Below are positions 35,059 to 42,619 of a DNA stretch of 64,000 bases, piece by piece. Origin of the DNA: GCA-003244245 sp035606945 (GTDB lineage: Bacteria > Actinomycetota > Actinomycetes > Mycobacteriales > Pseudonocardiaceae); the NCBI GenBank assembly GCA_035606945.1, contig DATNDR010000136.1:1-64000 (forward strand), read 5' to 3'. Position numbers and translations under genes: made by a program. Numbering within the stretch: the first letter of the stretch is position 1; the number at the start of each line of letters is the position of its first letter. The notes beneath the pieces were generated by a model, which saw nothing but the letters and a program-made list of their open reading frames with translations, was not told where the DNA came from and ran no database searches.

Positions 35059-35568
35059 TCAATTGTGCAGAGTCTGCAAGACCTCGGCCGCGACCTCCGC
35101 GGCTGAACGACCAGTCGTCGGTATGACGACGTTGGACACCGCTTCATAGACCGGGCGCCGTTGCCCGAGCAATTGCCGCAGGTGCGCCCGGGGATTGGGC
35201 AGCAACCACGGGTGCAGTGGAACGAGACCCTCCCGGCGGAGCAGCTCGTCGAGGTCCACATCGAGGAATACGACGTGAAAGGGTTTCAGTTGGTCCTGAA
35301 TTGCTGGGTTCAGCGGCGTGCCACCACCAAGCGCAAGCACCCCAGAATGATCCGCGAGCACGTCACCGATGAGCCGGCACTCGACCTCGCCGAATTTCTC
35401 CCGGCCCAGCTTGACGACCAGCTCGCCGGCGGGCAGACCGCACTCATCCTGCAGGTCATCATCGAAGTCGCGAAACGATGCACCCAGCTCTTCTGCCACC
35501 AACCGTCCAACGGTGCTCTTGCCCGATCCCGGTGGACCGATGAGGATCACGACAGGTCCGCTCACCAC
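35059..35568 (-). CDS. aroK: Shikimate kinase-like protein, divergent
   Basis: 169 residues from GTG. P-loop GPPGSGKSTVGRLVA (11-25), acidic DFDDDLQDECG (34-44) at the DxD position, and VLALGGGTPLN at the GGG loop identify the shikimate kinase fold, and QRRPVYEAVSNVVIPT is the usual C-terminal region. However, the FR motif whose Arg holds shikimate reads KFGEVECR (58-65), and the lid RPLL motif reads HPWLLPN (119-125). Two substrate-contact arginines are therefore not where expected. It sits in the normal place between aroC and aroB, so it may be a functional but altered AroK or a related small-molecule kinase. Confidence 0.75.
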   Translation of the reverse strand: MVSGPVVILIGPPGSGKSTVGRLVAEELGASFRDFDDDLQDECGLPAGELVVKLGREKFGEVECRLIGDVLADHSGVLALGGGTPLNPAIQDQLKPFHVVFLDVDLDELLRREGLVPLHPWLLPNPRAHLRQLLGQRRPVYEAVSNVVIPTTGRSAAEVAAEVLQTLHN

Positions 35569-35598
35569 GCGTCGAAACCTCCTTCATTACTCCGCCGA

Positions 35599-36639
35599 TT
35601 ACCCGGTGCACCCACCAGCTGCATCGAATGCTGTGATGGTCTCGCCGTGGGTAGCTCCGGCGGCCAGCAGCACATGCAGCAGGATCCGGGCCTTGAACGG
35701 CCCGAGGAAACCGGAATTGATCAATCCACAGTCCTGGAGGTCGCGCTCGGAGCCGGGAAATCCGTAAGTGGCGCGCAGCACCGGACCGGCGCCGGTCCGC
35801 GAGGCGAGCACCACCGGGATGCGCAAGGCGAGCTCGGCAAGCGGTGCAACGAACGCGGCCGGCACGTGTCCCACCCCGAATCCGGCCACGACCACCCCAT
35901 CGAAACCGGTATCCAGGCGACGCAGCAGCTCCCCGTCGTCGCCCAGGCATGCCGTGACCAACCCGATGCGAACGGCGTGAGTAGGGGCCGGGTACGTCGG
36001 CGCGGCTATCGGACGCATCAACAGCCGGGGACTGCCCTCCACCACCTGCCCGACCGGACCGGTGTCCGGCGAGACGAACGCGCCAGGACTCGTGCTGTGC
36101 ACTTTGTGAACGTGCCTGGCGGCGTGAATCTCGTCGCCCATCACGACCACGCATCCCACGCCGCGCAACTGCTCGCTACCTGCGGTCTGCACAGCGGCCA
36201 GCAGGTTGGCTGGTCCGTCGGCGCCGGCCATTGTCGGGTTACGCATGGCACCGGTCACCACCACCGGCGCGGCGCGGTCCACGGTCAGATCGAGGAGATA
36301 CGCGGTCTCTTCGATCGTGTCGGTTCCTTGGGTGATCACTACCCCATCCGCGCCCGAGTCCAGCTCGTCCCGAACAACGCTCACCAGCACGGAAAGATCA
36401 TCAAAGCCCAACGATGCGCCGGGCAAGGTTCGGACGTTTCTGCTGGTGATCTCACAGTCCACCCTGGCCAGCTCTGGTATCGCGGCCAGCAGAGCAGCCG
36501 AATCGAGGGTCGGCACCACACCGGCGCCGCCGCGTCCCGCGTTCGTCATCGCAATCGTGCCGCCGAGAGACAAGACCGACACCGTTCGCCGCGTAGGGCT
36601 GCCTGTCACGTACTGTCCCTGGATGCTCGTTGTCGCCAT
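35599..36639 (-). CDS. ansA: L-asparaginase
   Basis: 346 residues from ATG 36639. Both catalytic threonine motifs are present: SLGGTIAMT (24-32) and ITQGTDTIEE (102-111). VVVTGAMRNPTMAGADGPAN and KVHSTSPGAFVSP are typical of bacterial asparaginases. There is no signal peptide (MATTSIQGQYVTGSP is hydrophilic), so it is predicted cytoplasmic. The frame continues upstream to an ATG at 36697, inside a 24-nt interspersed repeat, which would add MDACAPLTPRQKLG and more; I prefer the inner ATG. Its place between aroC and aroK is unusual. It could supply aspartate and ammonia. Confidence 0.88.
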   Translation of the reverse strand: MATTSIQGQYVTGSPTRRTVSVLSLGGTIAMTNAGRGGAGVVPTLDSAALLAAIPELARVDCEITSRNVRTLPGASLGFDDLSVLVSVVRDELDSGADGVVITQGTDTIEETAYLLDLTVDRAAPVVVTGAMRNPTMAGADGPANLLAAVQTAGSEQLRGVGCVVVMGDEIHAARHVHKVHSTSPGAFVSPDTGPVGQVVEGSPRLLMRPIAAPTYPAPTHAVRIGLVTACLGDDGELLRRLDTGFDGVVVAGFGVGHVPAAFVAPLAELALRIPVVLASRTGAGPVLRATYGFPGSERDLQDCGLINSGFLGPFKARILLHVLLAAGATHGETITAFDAAGGCTG

Positions 36640-36677
36640 GCTCGCTGCCTCGACGCCCAACTTTTGGCGCGGCGTAA

Positions 36678-36701
36678 GAGGTGCACAAGCATCCATGAGA
36701 G
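36678..36701 (+). repeat. 24-nt interspersed element, copy 3
   Basis: Reads on the plus strand as GAGGTGCACAAGCATCCATG followed by AGAG, in the gap between the aroC stop and the asparaginase start. Orientation is opposite to the other two copies (19441 and 26408). Confidence 0.6.
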
Positions 36702-36721
36702 CCCCTGATCCGGAGGCACGA

Positions 36722-37900
36722 TCAGCGCTGGTGATAGCTGTTGAGGTAGGCCCGGGCGTTGCGGATGGTTTCGGGTAGCGAATCACCGCCGAACTTCTCC
36801 AGCGCGGCGTCGGCCAGCACCAGCGCGACCATCGCCTCAGCCACCACGCCCGCGGCGGGGACGGCGCAGACATCGGAACGCTGGTTGATCGCGACGGCCG
36901 CCTCGCCGGTGGTGAGGTCCACCGTGGCCAGCGCGCGGGGCACGGTGGAGATCGGCTTCATCGCCACCCGCATTCGCAGTGTCTCGCCGTTGGTCATGCC
37001 ACCTTCGAGGCCGCCGGCGCGGTTGGTGCGGCGCACCACACCGTCGGGGCCGGGCGCCATCTCATCGTGCGCGGCGCTGCCCCGGCGTCGCGCAGTGGCG
37101 AACCCGTCGCCCACCTCGACGCCCTTCATGGCTTGAATACCCATCAGCGCGCCGGCCAGCCGGGCGTCCAGCCGCCGGTCGGCGTGCACGAAGGAGCCCA
37201 GGCCCACCGGTAACCCGTACGCCAACACCTCGACCACGCCGCCCAGCGTGTCGCCGTCTTTCTTGGCGGCATCCACTTCGGCGATCATCGCGGCGGAAGC
37301 CTCCTGCGAGTACGCGCGGATCGGGCTGGAATCGATGCGCTCCAGGTCGCCGGGTGCAGGCAGCACATCTGCGGGAGCCACTGCCTGCCCTAGCGACACC
37401 ACGTGGGACAGCACCTCCACGTCCAGGGCTTGGCGCAGGAACGCCTTGGCCACCGCGCCCAATGCGACCCGGGAGGCGGTCTCGCGCGCACTGGCCCGTT
37501 CCAGCACCGGTCGGGCGTCGTCGAAGCCGTACTTGGTCATCCCGGCCAGGTCGGCGTGCCCGGGCCGGGGACGGGTCAGCGGCGCGTTGCGGGCCTGCGC
37601 GGCGAGGGCGTCCGGATCGACCGGGTCGGCCGCCATGACGGTCTCCCACTTGGGCCACTCGGTGTTGCCGATCCGGATCGCCACCGGGCCACCCAAGGTC
37701 CGGCCGTGCCGGATGCCACCCAGCAGGTCGACCTCGTCGGCCTCGAATTTCATCCGTGCGCCGCGCCCATATCCCAGCCGGCGGCGAGCCAGTTCACCCT
37801 GGATGTCCTTGGAGGTCACCTCGACCCCGGCGACCATGCCCTCCAGCACAGCGATGAGTGCGGGACCGTGCGACTCCCCCGCGGTGATCCAACGCAGCAT
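36722..37900 (-). CDS. aroC: Chorismate synthase
   Basis: 392 residues from ATG 37900. MLRWITAGESHGPALIAVLE, RRLGYGRGARMKFEADEVDL, GHADLAGMTKYGFDDARPVL and ASARETASRVALGAVAK are the FMN- and EPSP-binding signatures, and RTNRAGGLEGGMTNGE is the family signature 2. It needs reduced FMN and makes chorismate. A longer upstream frame exists, but the family N-terminus is at 37900. It begins just after the 22-nt tandem repeats that separate it from the guanidine/urea island. Confidence 0.96.
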   Translation of the reverse strand: MLRWITAGESHGPALIAVLEGMVAGVEVTSKDIQGELARRRLGYGRGARMKFEADEVDLLGGIRHGRTLGGPVAIRIGNTEWPKWETVMAADPVDPDALAAQARNAPLTRPRPGHADLAGMTKYGFDDARPVLERASARETASRVALGAVAKAFLRQALDVEVLSHVVSLGQAVAPADVLPAPGDLERIDSSPIRAYSQEASAAMIAEVDAAKKDGDTLGGVVEVLAYGLPVGLGSFVHADRRLDARLAGALMGIQAMKGVEVGDGFATARRRGSAAHDEMAPGPDGVVRRTNRAGGLEGGMTNGETLRMRVAMKPISTVPRALATVDLTTGEAAVAINQRSDVCAVPAAGVVAEAMVALVLADAALEKFGGDSLPETIRNARAYLNSYHQR

Positions 37901-37968
37901 GCCGCCATCGTGCCACGCCCTGAGAGCCGCCAGGCTGTGCCGATCACAGGCCCGACTGCACAGCTGGG

Positions 37969-38034
37969 CGCGACATACCGAGCTGGGGGACGCGACACGC
38001 GGTGCACCGGGGCGCGACACGCGGGGTTAGGAGG
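37969..38034. repeat. Three 22-nt tandem units, CGCGACAC core
   Basis: Units start at 37969 (CGCGACATACCG...), 37991 (CGCGACACGCGG...) and 38013 (CGCGACACGCGG...), each exactly 22 nt. They fill the gap between the aroC start region and the end of the APC permease gene, and so lie upstream of aroC. This is the clearest copy of the family also seen at 6863 and 55540. Confidence 0.7.
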
Positions 38035-38038
38035 TAGG

Positions 38039-39586
38039 TCACGCCTCGGCAACGGCGGCGGCCGCGTCGACGACCGCCTCGACGGCTGCGGGGGTCGGCC
38101 GCCCGCGCAGCGCCCGGTGCACCACCAGACCGACCACTACCAGCCCCGCAACGAACAGCAGGGCCAGGTACTGGAGCAGCCAGCTGGTGCCGGCCGGGTC
38201 ATACACCGCCTGCCGCGGCCAGGCGATGTTCACCATCATCGCCACGCCGTACACCACGGCGAACAGGTTGACCGGCAGCCCCCAGCGGCCCAGCGAAAAG
38301 CCTCCGGGGCGCTTGCTGGGCATGCTCCGGCGCAGCCGAGCGCGCAGGGCCGGAACGGTGACCAGAAGGTACGCCAGGTAGACGATCACCACCGACGTAC
38401 TGGTGACCGCCGCGAATGCCGCCGGGTTACCGAGGTTGATCAGCAACACGGCGATCGCGAGCACCCCCACCGCGATACCGGTGATGATCGGCGTCCCGGT
38501 CTGCGGGTGCACCCGGGCCAGCAGCCGGGCACCAGGCAGCCGACCGTCGCGCGCCATGCTGAACATCACCCGCGACGCCGAGTTCTGGATCGCCAGGCAG
38601 GCGGACACGATGGAGATGGCCACCACCAGCAGCAGCGCCCGGCCGAGCGTGGAGTCCAGCCGGCTGGTGATCACATAGGCGATGCCCCCGGCGGAAAGCT
38701 GGCCATCGGTCAGCGAGGGCGCCGCCATGAGGGCAGCCACGATCATGAACCCGCCACCGACGAACGACACCAGCAGCGCCCGCAGGATCGCCGAGGGCAC
38801 CACCCGCCGCGGCTCGCTGGTCTCCTCGGACAGCTCCGCGGCGCTGTCGAACCCGTACATGACATAGGCCGCCATCAGTGTGGACGCCAGAAAGGCGTAC
38901 ACATACGGGCTGTCGCCGGAGACGTTGAGCGTCTGGGTGACCACGCCGGGACCGCGTTCGGTGTGGCTGAAAAGCAACACCAGCAGCAGTACCACGCCGA
39001 TGATCTCGCAAGTCACCCCGATCCCGTTGATCACCGCCATGAACCGCACGCCGACCGCGCTGATCACGGTGGCGATCGCAATGAGGACCGAACCCAGCAG
39101 GATGCCGTTGGCGGCACCGGATGCCGAGGTGACCGACGGGTCAGTACCGATGATCTGGAAACCCTGCCAGACCGCGGGCAGTACCGCCTGCAACGCGATG
39201 CCGATAGCCGCCACACTCACGATGTAACCGACCAGCATCGCCCACCCGGCGAACCATCCGACGATCTCGCCGGCCAGGCGGCGCGACCACTGATAGATGC
39301 ACCCGGCCAGCGGCCAACTCGCGGCCAACTCGGCGAACACCAGCGCCACGCACAGCTGGCCGGCGAACACCAGCGGCCAGGTCCAGAAGAACGCGGGGCC
39401 GCCGAAGGAGTAGCCGAGCGCGAAGAGCTGAAACACCGTGGTGAGGATCGACACGAAGGAGAACCCGGCGGCGAAGGAGGAGAACCAGCCGAGCCGGCGG
39501 TGCAACTCCTGGTGGTAACCGATGCGGCGCAGATCCTCGGCATCGGGGCCGTCGGTCGGGTGGGCAGTCAGGACTGGGGCACTCAT
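38039..39586 (-). CDS. APC-superfamily permease, probable guanidine- or amino-acid-linked importer
   Basis: 515 residues from ATG 39586, about 12 membrane helices. The N-terminal signature RRLGWFSSFAAGFSFVSILT and the first helices match amino acid/polyamine/organocation permeases of the GABA-permease/AAT-like group (GYSFGGPAFFWTWPLVFAGQ). EETSEPRRVVPSAILRALL is the conserved cytoplasmic loop. Its start overlaps the stop of the guanidine hydrolase gene (ATGA), so it is translated from the same riboswitch-controlled message. The substrate is not proven; context suggests guanidine or a guanidino compound. Confidence 0.88.
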   Translation of the reverse strand: MSAPVLTAHPTDGPDAEDLRRIGYHQELHRRLGWFSSFAAGFSFVSILTTVFQLFALGYSFGGPAFFWTWPLVFAGQLCVALVFAELAASWPLAGCIYQWSRRLAGEIVGWFAGWAMLVGYIVSVAAIGIALQAVLPAVWQGFQIIGTDPSVTSASGAANGILLGSVLIAIATVISAVGVRFMAVINGIGVTCEIIGVVLLLVLLFSHTERGPGVVTQTLNVSGDSPYVYAFLASTLMAAYVMYGFDSAAELSEETSEPRRVVPSAILRALLVSFVGGGFMIVAALMAAPSLTDGQLSAGGIAYVITSRLDSTLGRALLLVVAISIVSACLAIQNSASRVMFSMARDGRLPGARLLARVHPQTGTPIITGIAVGVLAIAVLLINLGNPAAFAAVTSTSVVIVYLAYLLVTVPALRARLRRSMPSKRPGGFSLGRWGLPVNLFAVVYGVAMMVNIAWPRQAVYDPAGTSWLLQYLALLFVAGLVVVGLVVHRALRGRPTPAAVEAVVDAAAAVAEA

Positions 39587-40701
39587 GGAATCGCCTTTCG
39601 CGGTAGGTGACCGGCGCGCACCAGGCAGCCGAGGGTGTCGCAGATCACCCGGGTCGCGATGAGCGCGGTGATCTCGGCGTTGTCGTAGGGCGGGGAGCAC
39701 TCCACGACCTCGACGCCCGCCAGCGGGCGGGCGGCGACGAGCTGGATGAACTTCAGCACCTCGCGGGGCAGGAAGCCGCCGGGTTCGGGCCAGCCCGTGC
39801 CGGGCACGAATGCGGCATCCAGGCAGTCGACGTCGAAGGACAGCCAGACGGCGTCGGTGCCGGCCCAGGCGACGTCCAGTGCTCGCTGCGCGGCGGCCTC
39901 GATGCCCATCTCCACGCAGTCGGTGACGGTCATGATCGTCGTGCCGCGTTCCCGGCCCACCTGCACGCCCGGCCGGGGCGCCTGCCAGCCACCGATGCCG
40001 ATCTGCACCAGGTTCTGCGGCGGCACGTTGGGGATGTCCGTGGCGTGAAACCACGGGGTGGTGTGCATCCGCTCGTCGAGGTCGGTTTCCTGGGTGTCGA
40101 CGTGGCGGTCGAAGTGGATGATCCCGAGCTTTCCGCCGTTCAAGTGCTGGGCGACGGCGCGCGTGGTGGGGAAGCCGATGGAATGGTCGCCTCCCAACAC
40201 CACCGGAAAGGCGCCGGAGGCGTAAACGTGCCCGACCGCCTTGGAGATCTGGTCGAAGGTTTTTTCGATGTTGCCCGGAATGGTGAATACGTCACCGAGG
40301 TCGGCGATGGTGATCGATTCCCGCAGATCGACGCCGAGCTCGAAGCTGTACGGTCCGTATAGCGCGGAGATCTTGCGGATGCCTTGCGGGCCGAAACGGG
40401 TTCCGGACCGGTAGGTGGTGCCGCCGTCGAAGGGTGCGCCGAGCACCGCGACGTCGTATTCGCCGCAGCGACGGACGTCTTCGACGTACGGCGCTTTGAG
40501 GAAGGTATTGATGCCGGCGAAATGTGGTAGCTCACCGCGGGAGAAGGTGGGGATCCGCCGGTCGACGATCGAATCGGCTCCGGGCAGGCCCAACTCAAGA
40601 CCCCGCGCGACTTCCTGTTCCCATTTCGTGGTGGGTAACGCGGCTTCGGCCTCGACGGCGTACCGCGCCTCTGGGCCGTAGTTGTGATGCAGATCGTCCA
40701 C
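39583..40701 (-). CDS. gdmH: Ureohydrolase, probable Ni-dependent guanidine hydrolase (would be annotated agmatinase)
   Basis: 372 residues from GTG 40701, with GGAGG 8 nt upstream. The arginase/agmatinase fold is clear: VVLGGDHSIGFP (His173), GIIHFDRHVDTQETDL (Asp198, His200, Asp202), and WLSFDVDCLDAAFVP followed by GTGWPEPGG (Asp290, Asp292). The Arg in FDRHVD, the WFHATDIPN segment and the LVQIGIGGWQAPR segment resemble, from memory, the cyanobacterial guanidine hydrolase Sll1077/GdmH rather than classical SpeB. A guanidine-I riboswitch lies in its leader, which strongly supports guanidine as substrate (product urea plus ammonia). An APC permease is coupled downstream, and urease and urea transport genes follow nearby. 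Agmatinase or guanidinobutyrase remain alternatives. Confidence 0.85.
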   Translation of the reverse strand: MDDLHHNYGPEARYAVEAEAALPTTKWEQEVARGLELGLPGADSIVDRRIPTFSRGELPHFAGINTFLKAPYVEDVRRCGEYDVAVLGAPFDGGTTYRSGTRFGPQGIRKISALYGPYSFELGVDLRESITIADLGDVFTIPGNIEKTFDQISKAVGHVYASGAFPVVLGGDHSIGFPTTRAVAQHLNGGKLGIIHFDRHVDTQETDLDERMHTTPWFHATDIPNVPPQNLVQIGIGGWQAPRPGVQVGRERGTTIMTVTDCVEMGIEAAAQRALDVAWAGTDAVWLSFDVDCLDAAFVPGTGWPEPGGFLPREVLKFIQLVAARPLAGVEVVECSPPYDNAEITALIATRVICDTLGCLVRAGHLPRKAIP

Positions 40702-40724
40702 GTCGGGCCTCCGCGTCCACGGCG

Positions 40725-40747
40725 CCCGGCCGCGAGGCAGCCGGGCG
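40725..40747 (-). promoter_or_regulatory. 7-bp hairpin between riboswitch and start codon
   Basis: GCCCGGC (plus 40725-40731) and GCCGGGC (40741-40747) form a perfect stem with a 9-nt loop, between the aptamer and the GGAGG of gdmH. It may be the expression platform. No U-tract follows, so translational rather than terminator control is more likely. Confidence 0.4.
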
Positions 40748-40754
40748 TGGCTGG

Positions 40755-40850
40755 CCTCCCGGGCTTTTGTCCCGCCGTGGAGCGGGCAGTGCACTGCCCG
40801 CCTGCATCTCTTGGTCCAGACTCACTGCGTACAGCGACGGAACCCTAGAT
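40755..40850 (-). promoter_or_regulatory. Guanidine-I (ykkC) riboswitch
   Basis: On the minus strand the three conserved blocks of the ykkC aptamer appear in order: AUCUAGGGUUCCG, then CUGGACCAAGAG (consensus CUGGUCCGAGAG), then ACGGCGGGACAAAAGCC followed by CGGGAGG (consensus ACGGNGGGAUAAAAGCCCGGGAGA). Between the second and third blocks lies a perfect hairpin of 20 nt (plus 40782-40801). The aptamer ends 53 nt before the GTG of the ureohydrolase gene. It should switch on hydrolase and permease when guanidine is present. Confidence 0.93.
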
Positions 40851-40857
40851 GCGCCTC

Positions 40858-40873
40858 ACTCACTCGAGTGAGT
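40858..40873. promoter_or_regulatory. 16-bp perfect palindrome at the gdmH promoter
   Basis: ACTCACTCGAGTGAGT is a perfect palindrome 7 bases before the riboswitch aptamer, where the promoter or transcription start should be. It could be an operator for an unknown dimeric regulator. Confidence 0.4.
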
Positions 40874-40897
40874 CACAAACAATCACACGACACTGAT

Positions 40898-40935
40898 ATG
40901 ACCGCCTTGTGACTCCTATGTTGCGGTCACGTCAC
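40898..40935. promoter_or_regulatory. GlnR-like box between gdmH and phzF
   Basis: On the minus strand four 5-mers occur at exact 11-nt spacing: GTGAC-n6-GCAAC-n6-GTCAC-n6-GTCAT. The GlnR consensus of actinobacteria is GTnAC-n6-GAAAC repeated. The first three half-sites fit well. GlnR activates nitrogen-assimilation genes under nitrogen limitation. The box lies about 50-80 bases upstream of the riboswitch and 65 bases upstream of phzF, so it could serve either direction. Confidence 0.55.
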
Positions 40936-40999
40936 TTGACCGCGAAGTGCCGGCTGTGATCACGATGCTCCCGTGGACGGCGCTCCTACATTCGAATCC

Positions 41000-41833
41000 A
41001 TGCGTATCCGAATCATCGACGCGTTCACCGACCGACCGTTCACCGGCAACCCCGCAGCCGTCTGCCTGCTGAACGGCGATAGCTGGCCCGATGAGGGTTG
41101 GATGCGGCAGGTCGCCGCCGAGATGAACCTTTCCGAGACCGCCTTCGCCCACCCGCTGCCCGACGGGGCGGACGCGGATTGGGCGCTGCGCTGGTTCACG
41201 CCCAGCGTGGAAGTGAACCTTTGCGGGCACGCCACCCTCGCCACCGCACACGCCCTGCACGCCGATCAGAAAACCAACGGCACCGTCCGGTTCAGTACCC
41301 ACAGTGGTGTCCTGATCGCCCATAACCGTCCCGATGGCGCCATCACGTTGGACTTCCCCGCCGCGCCGGTCACCGGGTCGCCTATTCCCGGCAGCCTGAC
41401 CGATGCGCTGGGCGCCAAGGCCGATGCCACGTACGGGACCGGCCCGCTGAGCGATCTTCTGGCCGTATTCGGGGACGAGGCCGGCGTCCGGGCCTTGAAG
41501 CCTGACTTCCCGGGCGTGATAGAGCTGACCCGGCGCGAGGGCATCCGCGCGATCATCGCCACCGCCCCGGCTTCGGATCCGGGCAGTGCGTACGACTTCG
41601 TGTCGCGCGTGTTCGCACCCGCCGTCGGCATCCCAGAGGACCCGGTGACCGGCAGCGCGCACACCGCGCTGGCGCCCTACTGGTCTGACCGGCTAGGCCG
41701 GGACGGCCTCACCGGCCTGCAAGTATCCGCCCGTACGGGATTGGTGCACACCACTGTGCACGGCGACCGGGTGCATCTCACCGGGCATGCGGTCACCGTC
41801 CTCGACGGCACCCTCCACCACACACCCAGGTAA
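41000..41833 (+). CDS. PhzF-family isomerase/epimerase
   Basis: 277 residues from ATG 41000; GTG 40973 would add nine residues. Two-domain diaminopimelate-epimerase fold: IIDAFTDRPFTGNPAAVCLL at the start, catalytic Glu46 in NLSETAFA, SVEVNLCGHATLATAHAL, and EDPVTGSAHTALAPYW in the second domain. Family members isomerise small dienoic or amino-acid-like substrates. The actual substrate is unknown; no phenazine genes are present. It diverges from the guanidine operon and ends before a 24-bp inverted repeat. Confidence 0.9.
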   Translation: MRIRIIDAFTDRPFTGNPAAVCLLNGDSWPDEGWMRQVAAEMNLSETAFAHPLPDGADADWALRWFTPSVEVNLCGHATLATAHALHADQKTNGTVRFSTHSGVLIAHNRPDGAITLDFPAAPVTGSPIPGSLTDALGAKADATYGTGPLSDLLAVFGDEAGVRALKPDFPGVIELTRREGIRAIIATAPASDPGSAYDFVSRVFAPAVGIPEDPVTGSAHTALAPYWSDRLGRDGLTGLQVSARTGLVHTTVHGDRVHLTGHAVTVLDGTLHHTPR

Positions 41834-41845
41834 GCCCTTTTCGTT

Positions 41846-41909
41846 CGCGTTCTGGATGCAGACTGCGGTTGTCGAGGCCCCAATTACCGCAGTCTGCATC
41901 CAGAACGCG
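41846..41909. repeat. Perfect 24-bp inverted repeat between phzF and ureD
   Basis: The arms 41846-41869 and 41886-41909 are exactly complementary over 24 bp, with a 16-nt loop; the arm centre reads CTGGATGCAGACTGCGG. It lies between convergent genes and could end transcription from both sides. The length and lack of mismatches are unusual for a plain terminator and there is no U-tract. Confidence 0.65.
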
Positions 41910-41915
41910 GTCGGG

Positions 41916-42619
41916 TCAGGCGGCCGCGAAGTGGTCGAGGATGCGGATGACATTGGTGACGCGGTCGGCTAGGGCGAGCACCAGATGGCCTGGGCCGTCC
42001 AGCGGTGTGCAGGCCCAGCGCAATCCCGGCCCCTCGCCGGCATCGTGTGGTGGGACCCCGATGCCCTCCCCCACCACTGCCAGCATTCCGATCACGCCCG
42101 CGCCACCTGTGCCGGCGGGACCGGCGAGAGCTGGATCGGCGCCGTCCAGCAACATGGTGTGCGCCAGCAGTGGGGCACCATCCAGGTCCACGGCAAGCTT
42201 GCCGGTGAAGCGCCCGCCACGTTGACCCGCGCGCCCGAGTACCACCACCTCGCGCAGCACCGCGCGGGCCCCGCGCTGCAGCGAGACGCTGATCCGGCTG
42301 TGCAGCTCGGCACCATCACAGACGATGGTCGGCTCCGGTTGCCAGTCGAAGAAGGCGTCCTGCGCCACCGATGCCGTCACCGCCCACAGCGCCGCCCCGG
42401 CACATCGGCCTGCTTGCACGACCGTGGCAGCTGCTGAGCGCAAGTGGACAGCGCAGCCCGCGTCGAGATGGACGTCCAGGGCCAGGTCGTCGCCGCCCAG
42501 TGGGCCACCGGCGGCCTGCACCAGGTGTATCCGGTGCCCGCCGGTGGGGCGCACCACGACCGGGGCAGCGCTGCGCCAGCGAGGGCCGCATGCGTCCACG
42601 GTGAGCTGCGCTCGGGCTT

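Noticed and set aside
36640..36697. Asparaginase start at the ATG inside the 24-nt element (36697)
   Set aside because: The extra residues have no family similarity and the repeat occurs at other genes without coding; the inner ATG 36639 is a better family start, though this is not proven.
37969..38034. 22-nt tandem units as a CRISPR array
   Set aside because: Units are directly adjacent without spacers, only two or three per site, and no cas genes are present.
41846..41909. 24-bp inverted repeat as ends of an insertion sequence
   Set aside because: Only 16 nt lie between the arms and no target duplication or transposase is present.
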